Positions 5,811-8,872 of a stretch of 8,872 bases of DNA are shown here, one piece after another (positions within the stretch are counted from its first letter, which is position 1; each line of letters begins with the position of its first letter). Position numbers and translations under genes: made by a program. The notes under the pieces are model-generated. The model did not search any database and had not been told where the DNA came from. It saw only the letters and a program-made list of their open reading frames with translations. Where the stretch lies: contig JAUIJG010000213.1 of assembly GCA_030431355.1 (NCBI GenBank), positions 1 through 8,872 of the forward strand, written 5' to 3'. The DNA is from a bacterium. Its GTDB lineage: Bacteria > Cyanobacteriota > Vampirovibrionia > Obscuribacterales > Obscuribacteraceae.

Positions 5811-7868
5811 TTGCAAGACGGAAACCAGGGACAGACAAGCGAAACAGACATCTGTCCACGTTGTAAAAAACCGATGAAGTCATCCCGGCGCGGCTCCATG
5901 ACTGCGTGGATTTTTAGCGCCGGTTATTGCACCTGCGCGGTGGTTCAGGACCAGACAGAAAAAGCGCCCTCGAAATCCTCCGGGAAACAGACCAGACAGA
6001 GAGTGAGCCGGGGCGGAAGAAAAGCGCTGAAAGCGACCTCGGAAGTTCATGGTCAGGAGGAGTTGGACGTCAATGGCTTCCCCCTTTTAGGAAGCAGATA
6101 TCAGATTACGAACGCCGTCGGCTTCGGTGGCATGGGAGCCATCTACCAGGTCCGTGAAAAGGAGTTGGAGACGCCCCTGGCGGTCAAACTGCTCCGGGAC
6201 GAGTTTGCGGCGGACACCATCTCGATAAGTCGCCTCAAAAAAGAGGCGCTCACCGCGTCTAGCCTCTCCCATCCGAACATAATTCAGGTGTTTGGCTACA
6301 GTACCACGCCCCAGGGAAGACCCTTTCTGGTCATGGAATACGTGGACGGGCTATCCCTGGAACAGCTCATCGAAAACGAAGAAAGACTGGATTGGCAGCG
6401 AGCCCTCAACCTACTCTTGCAGCTCTGCGAGGGGCTTAGCTATGCCCATAACAGAGGCGTAATCCACCGGGATCTGAAACCGTCCAACATACTGATTACC
6501 AGGAATCAGAAAGGTCTGGAATGTGCCAAGATCCTCGACCTCGGCATCAGCAAGCAACTATCCGCCGACGGCACCACCGACAGCACCAAGCTTACCCAAA
6601 CCGGCGATGTGATCGGAAGCCCTCTCTATATGAGCCCGGAGCAGTGCCAGGGGGAAGATGTGGATACCCGATCCGATGTTTACTCCCTGGGCTGCCTGAC
6701 CTATGAAATGCTCACCGGCGAACCTGCTTTCCAGGCTGAGAACGCTGTAAAAGTAATCCTCAATCACCTCAACGTCGACCGCAAAGTGCTGCTCAACAAT
6801 CTGGAGTCTTGCTCCACCCCTTCCACCCTGGCCAAGCTGATAGTGGAAGGCTGCCTGAGCGTGGACAAAGAGAACCGCATCCCGTCAGTGCAGGTTCTCT
6901 CACGCAACCTCTGGTCGATTGCGAACCAGACCAAGACAAATATTTGGAAGCCTTCTAGACCACCGATTATCACCCTCAAAAGAGCCACTATTACCGGTGG
7001 CGTGATTGCCGCCATAGGTCTGGTCGCCTTCGCGGGAGCCTCCATCAAAGACTATCTAGAGCCGAATAAAGCATCCCCACCGGAGTCAAAGTCTAGTTCC
7101 CACTCGAAAACGACGAGAAAATCAGTCAAGTCAGCCGCAGCTGGATATGTCGAAACGGCAAAGAAAGAGATGTCGCCCCCGAAGAAACAAGCACCGGAAA
7201 AGATTTCATCAAAACCTGCTGCCAAACCGATTTCAAAACAAAATCCAAAACAAAATTCTGCGCCGGTGAAAACCCAATCCCCAAAACCAGTGGAAACAAA
7301 AGCACCGACAGCCAAAGTGGCAAAGACTAAGCCCACTCCGTCATTACCCCCAAAACAGGAGCCGAGGCCGACGGTCCAAACCCAGAGACCCGCTCAAGCG
7401 CCGACAAGAACCCAAAGACCGGTGAGAGTGGCAGCGGCCACGACAGGTCAGGGAACTGTGCGTAACTACAATATCGGTCCGGACAAAAAAGAGCTTGCCC
7501 TTCTACGTCGCCTGCAAAGAAGGTTCCCCAGACAATTCGTAAGAATAAATTTTGATGCCCTTGATAGAGATAGAAACGGCTACATATCAAGCTCAGAGAC
7601 CGGATACATCTGGCGCTGGCTTAACTCTTACGATATCAATGGCGATACCTACATATCGAGACAGGAGGTCCGCGGTCTCTCTTCAAGACAAGACAAACGC
7701 CATATGGCTCTGGGCAAGCGCTGGATCAAAGCAAACTTCCCAATTCTTGATCGAAATCGAGACAAACGCTTAACCGCTAATGAGGCTCCTTTTCTCTGGC
7801 AATGGATGAAAAAGCAGGATCTAAATAGAGATGGTGCCATTTCCCTTGTGGAAGTACTGGGCAACTAA
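5811..7868 (+). CDS. Ser/Thr protein kinase with zinc ribbon and four-EF-hand ectodomain
   Basis: 685 residues in five parts. (1) Cys4 zinc ribbon: C15-x2-C18 and C40-x-C42 (CPRC, GYCTC). (2) Hanks-type kinase, about 96-370: glycine loop GFGGMGAIY (104-112), Lys126, Glu145, HRDLKPSN (catalytic Asp221), SPEQ (275-278). The metal-binding motif is DLG (243-245), a tolerated variant of DFG. (3) One membrane helix, about 393-411. (4) A low-complexity linker, 415-550, rich in Lys, Pro, Ser, Thr and Gln, with TQRP repeated. (5) Four EF-hand loops at 585-596, 608-619, 647-658 and 670-681, all with Asp at 1, Asp/Asn at 3 and 5, and Glu at 12. The loops form two pairs with identical 23-residue spacing, linked by WRW or WQW segments. 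The kinase is cytoplasmic; the EF-hands should lie outside the membrane and could sense calcium. TTG start with a good Shine-Dalgarno; downstream partner of the AAA+ gene. Confidence 0.92.
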   Translation: MQDGNQGQTSETDICPRCKKPMKSSRRGSMTAWIFSAGYCTCAVVQDQTEKAPSKSSGKQTRQRVSRGGRKALKATSEVHGQEELDVNGFPLLGSRYQITNAVGFGGMGAIYQVREKELETPLAVKLLRDEFAADTISISRLKKEALTASSLSHPNIIQVFGYSTTPQGRPFLVMEYVDGLSLEQLIENEERLDWQRALNLLLQLCEGLSYAHNRGVIHRDLKPSNILITRNQKGLECAKILDLGISKQLSADGTTDSTKLTQTGDVIGSPLYMSPEQCQGEDVDTRSDVYSLGCLTYEMLTGEPAFQAENAVKVILNHLNVDRKVLLNNLESCSTPSTLAKLIVEGCLSVDKENRIPSVQVLSRNLWSIANQTKTNIWKPSRPPIITLKRATITGGVIAAIGLVAFAGASIKDYLEPNKASPPESKSSSHSKTTRKSVKSAAAGYVETAKKEMSPPKKQAPEKISSKPAAKPISKQNPKQNSAPVKTQSPKPVETKAPTAKVAKTKPTPSLPPKQEPRPTVQTQRPAQAPTRTQRPVRVAAATTGQGTVRNYNIGPDKKELALLRRLQRRFPRQFVRINFDALDRDRNGYISSSETGYIWRWLNSYDINGDTYISRQEVRGLSSRQDKRHMALGKRWIKANFPILDRNRDKRLTANEAPFLWQWMKKQDLNRDGAISLVEVLGN

Positions 7869-7881
7869 AAGTCTTTTCCAC

Positions 7882-8872
7882 TTACACTGCCAACTCAAAT
7901 GAATGATGGTATACCGCCTGGCGATACCGGTCCACTTCACAGAACCGGGGCTGTTTTTCACCTACTTGCTTGAGAAGCAATTCTCTCCGGGCAAGAACCT
8001 CCGGCGATTGACTGACAATGCAGTATTCGATTGGAGAGGCAGAAAGATAGACACCGGATTTAAAACCACCGCGACAAAGTATGGCGCTACGGACAAGACT
8101 TGATGGACTCCGGCTCCGGCTCTGCTCCTGCAAGAATTCTCTCTCAGCAAAAGTGAGATGACCACAGGAGAACTCTTTCTCTCCCGAAGTTATGAGAACA
8201 ATTCCACAGCTCTCCAACAAACTCGCATCGTCCTCCGCTCCAAAGCTGTCGAGATCTCCCTCCATTTCAAAAATCCATGATATGTTACTGCCCGGACTCT
8301 CAGCCATGGCTTCCAGAAGCACCTCCGCTCCGAAGCCACTTTCCAGAAGCTGATCTGAAGAAGGGAAAACAAAAACGACTTTCTGAGAATCGGCACTGGA
8401 TCTCACTTGGCCGGCAAACTCCATCACCACCGCTTGAATCACAAGTTTCTCAAGCTTAGTGAGAGCATTGTCTTCACCCAGATCGATAAAAGTGTAGTTC
8501 TTATCCAAGTCAAAATTAGACTGCCCATCAAGGAACTTTCCTATATTTCCGCCAAGAAATTTAGAATAGGATCCGCGCACAGCTTCTAAACCATTGCCCG
8601 GCGGCAACTGCGGCAAGTAATCGAGAAGCTCAGCCATAATAGGATCGCGCCCCTGTTTTGCAGCATGTCTATATGCTCTTTTTATAGATGTCTCCATGTT
8701 GGTATAGGTCAAAGAAGAGTTCATAAAAACCTTTGCATTTACTATGCTATCCACCAGATTGACCAGAAAACGCACTTTATCTTTTCCTGGCTCCCGTTCA
8801 TTTTTCTTCAAAGCGCAAGGATTGATTTTATATGCGGAAGGATTCTCAACCGGCTTTATATGCCTGCTCAAC
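7882..8872 (-). CDS. VirB4/TraC-like T4SS ATPase homologue, C-terminal part, Walker B lost
   Basis: At least 330 residues; the frame is open to the window edge, so the TTG at 8871 is probably not the true start. The order of conserved segments matches the VirB4/TraC ATPase half after Walker A: YKINP (14-18), a helical stretch to about 85 (DPIMAELLDYL), FLDGQSNFDL with YTFIDLG (113-132), the Walker B position (165-176), a LLESCGIVLITSG segment (218-230), LTFAEREFL (239-247) and a C-terminal strand that includes GVYLSASPIEYCIVSQ. At Walker B the sequence is VVFVFPSSDQLL, with no Asp-Glu, and the later Q-x-D motif is also altered (FEMEGDL). ATP hydrolysis is therefore unlikely. It may be a non-catalytic component or a decayed but intact copy. 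Kinase 2 ends 13 bp away on the opposite strand. The family call is from memory of the motif order. Confidence 0.55.
   Translation of the reverse strand, partial: LSRHIKPVENPSAYKINPCALKKNEREPGKDKVRFLVNLVDSIVNAKVFMNSSLTYTNMETSIKRAYRHAAKQGRDPIMAELLDYLPQLPPGNGLEAVRGSYSKFLGGNIGKFLDGQSNFDLDKNYTFIDLGEDNALTKLEKLVIQAVVMEFAGQVRSSADSQKVVFVFPSSDQLLESGFGAEVLLEAMAESPGSNISWIFEMEGDLDSFGAEDDASLLESCGIVLITSGEKEFSCGHLTFAEREFLQEQSRSRSPSSLVRSAILCRGGFKSGVYLSASPIEYCIVSQSPEVLARRELLLKQVGEKQPRFCEVDRYRQAVYHHSFELAV

Noticed and set aside
5806..5880. Short ATG frame overlapping the start of kinase 2
   Set aside because: It is only about 24 codons, too close to the Shine-Dalgarno, and shows no recognisable peptide.
7180..7440. 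Repetitive Pro/Lys/Gln coding stretch as a DNA repeat or CRISPR-like array
   Set aside because: The repetition is low-complexity protein linker (TQRP, PKQ words) with no exact DNA repeat unit or spacers.

Overview
The window looks like a bacterial chromosome segment of middling GC, rich in Hanks-type Ser/Thr kinases that carry extracytoplasmic sensor domains. Three architectures point, as inference only, to the non-photosynthetic cyanobacterial relatives (Melainabacteria/Vampirovibrionia, perhaps Obscuribacterales): a kinase with a short N-terminal zinc ribbon, a kinase with C-terminal leucine-rich repeats, and a small repeat protein ending in a GspE-N-like domain. Nothing here proves the taxonomy. 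There is no tRNA, rRNA, IS element or CRISPR array.

Layout. At the left edge (1-433, minus) is the N-terminal third of an ABC-F ATPase. A 385-bp divergent gap follows. It holds a -10-like TATAAT for the ABC-F gene, a clear intrinsic terminator reading on the minus strand (572-601), a second hairpin next to it, and a doubtful Cys-rich minus-strand reading frame. On the plus strand, 819-1484 encodes a soluble protein with four repeats of exactly 26 residues (LRV/HEAT-like) and a GspE-N-like tail. It converges on a minus-strand pair: a receptor-type Ser/Thr kinase with a leucine-rich-repeat ectodomain (4169-2355), followed 44 bp later by a single-pass TPR-like membrane protein (2310-1573).

A 176-bp divergent promoter region with short direct and inverted repeats separates this pair from a plus-strand pair: a BCS1/CDC48-like AAA+ ATPase (4346-5749), and 61 bp later a second receptor kinase (5811-7868). 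The second kinase has an N-terminal Cys4 zinc ribbon, a kinase domain, one membrane segment, a long Lys/Pro/Ser/Thr linker and four EF-hand calcium loops. The right edge (7882-8872, minus) holds the C-terminal part of a protein that resembles VirB4/TraC type IV secretion ATPases but has lost its Walker B acids.

How the parts may work together (inference): the two divergent pairs look like a signalling module. Two cytoplasmic kinase domains are each wired through one membrane helix to a different outside domain (LRR for protein contacts, EF-hands for calcium). A TPR membrane protein and an AAA+ remodelling ATPase are the likely partners or substrates. The ABC-F, LRV-type and VirB4-like genes have no obvious functional link to the module. 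Three of the start codons are non-ATG (TTG, GTG, TTG), chosen from frame limits and Shine-Dalgarno position.
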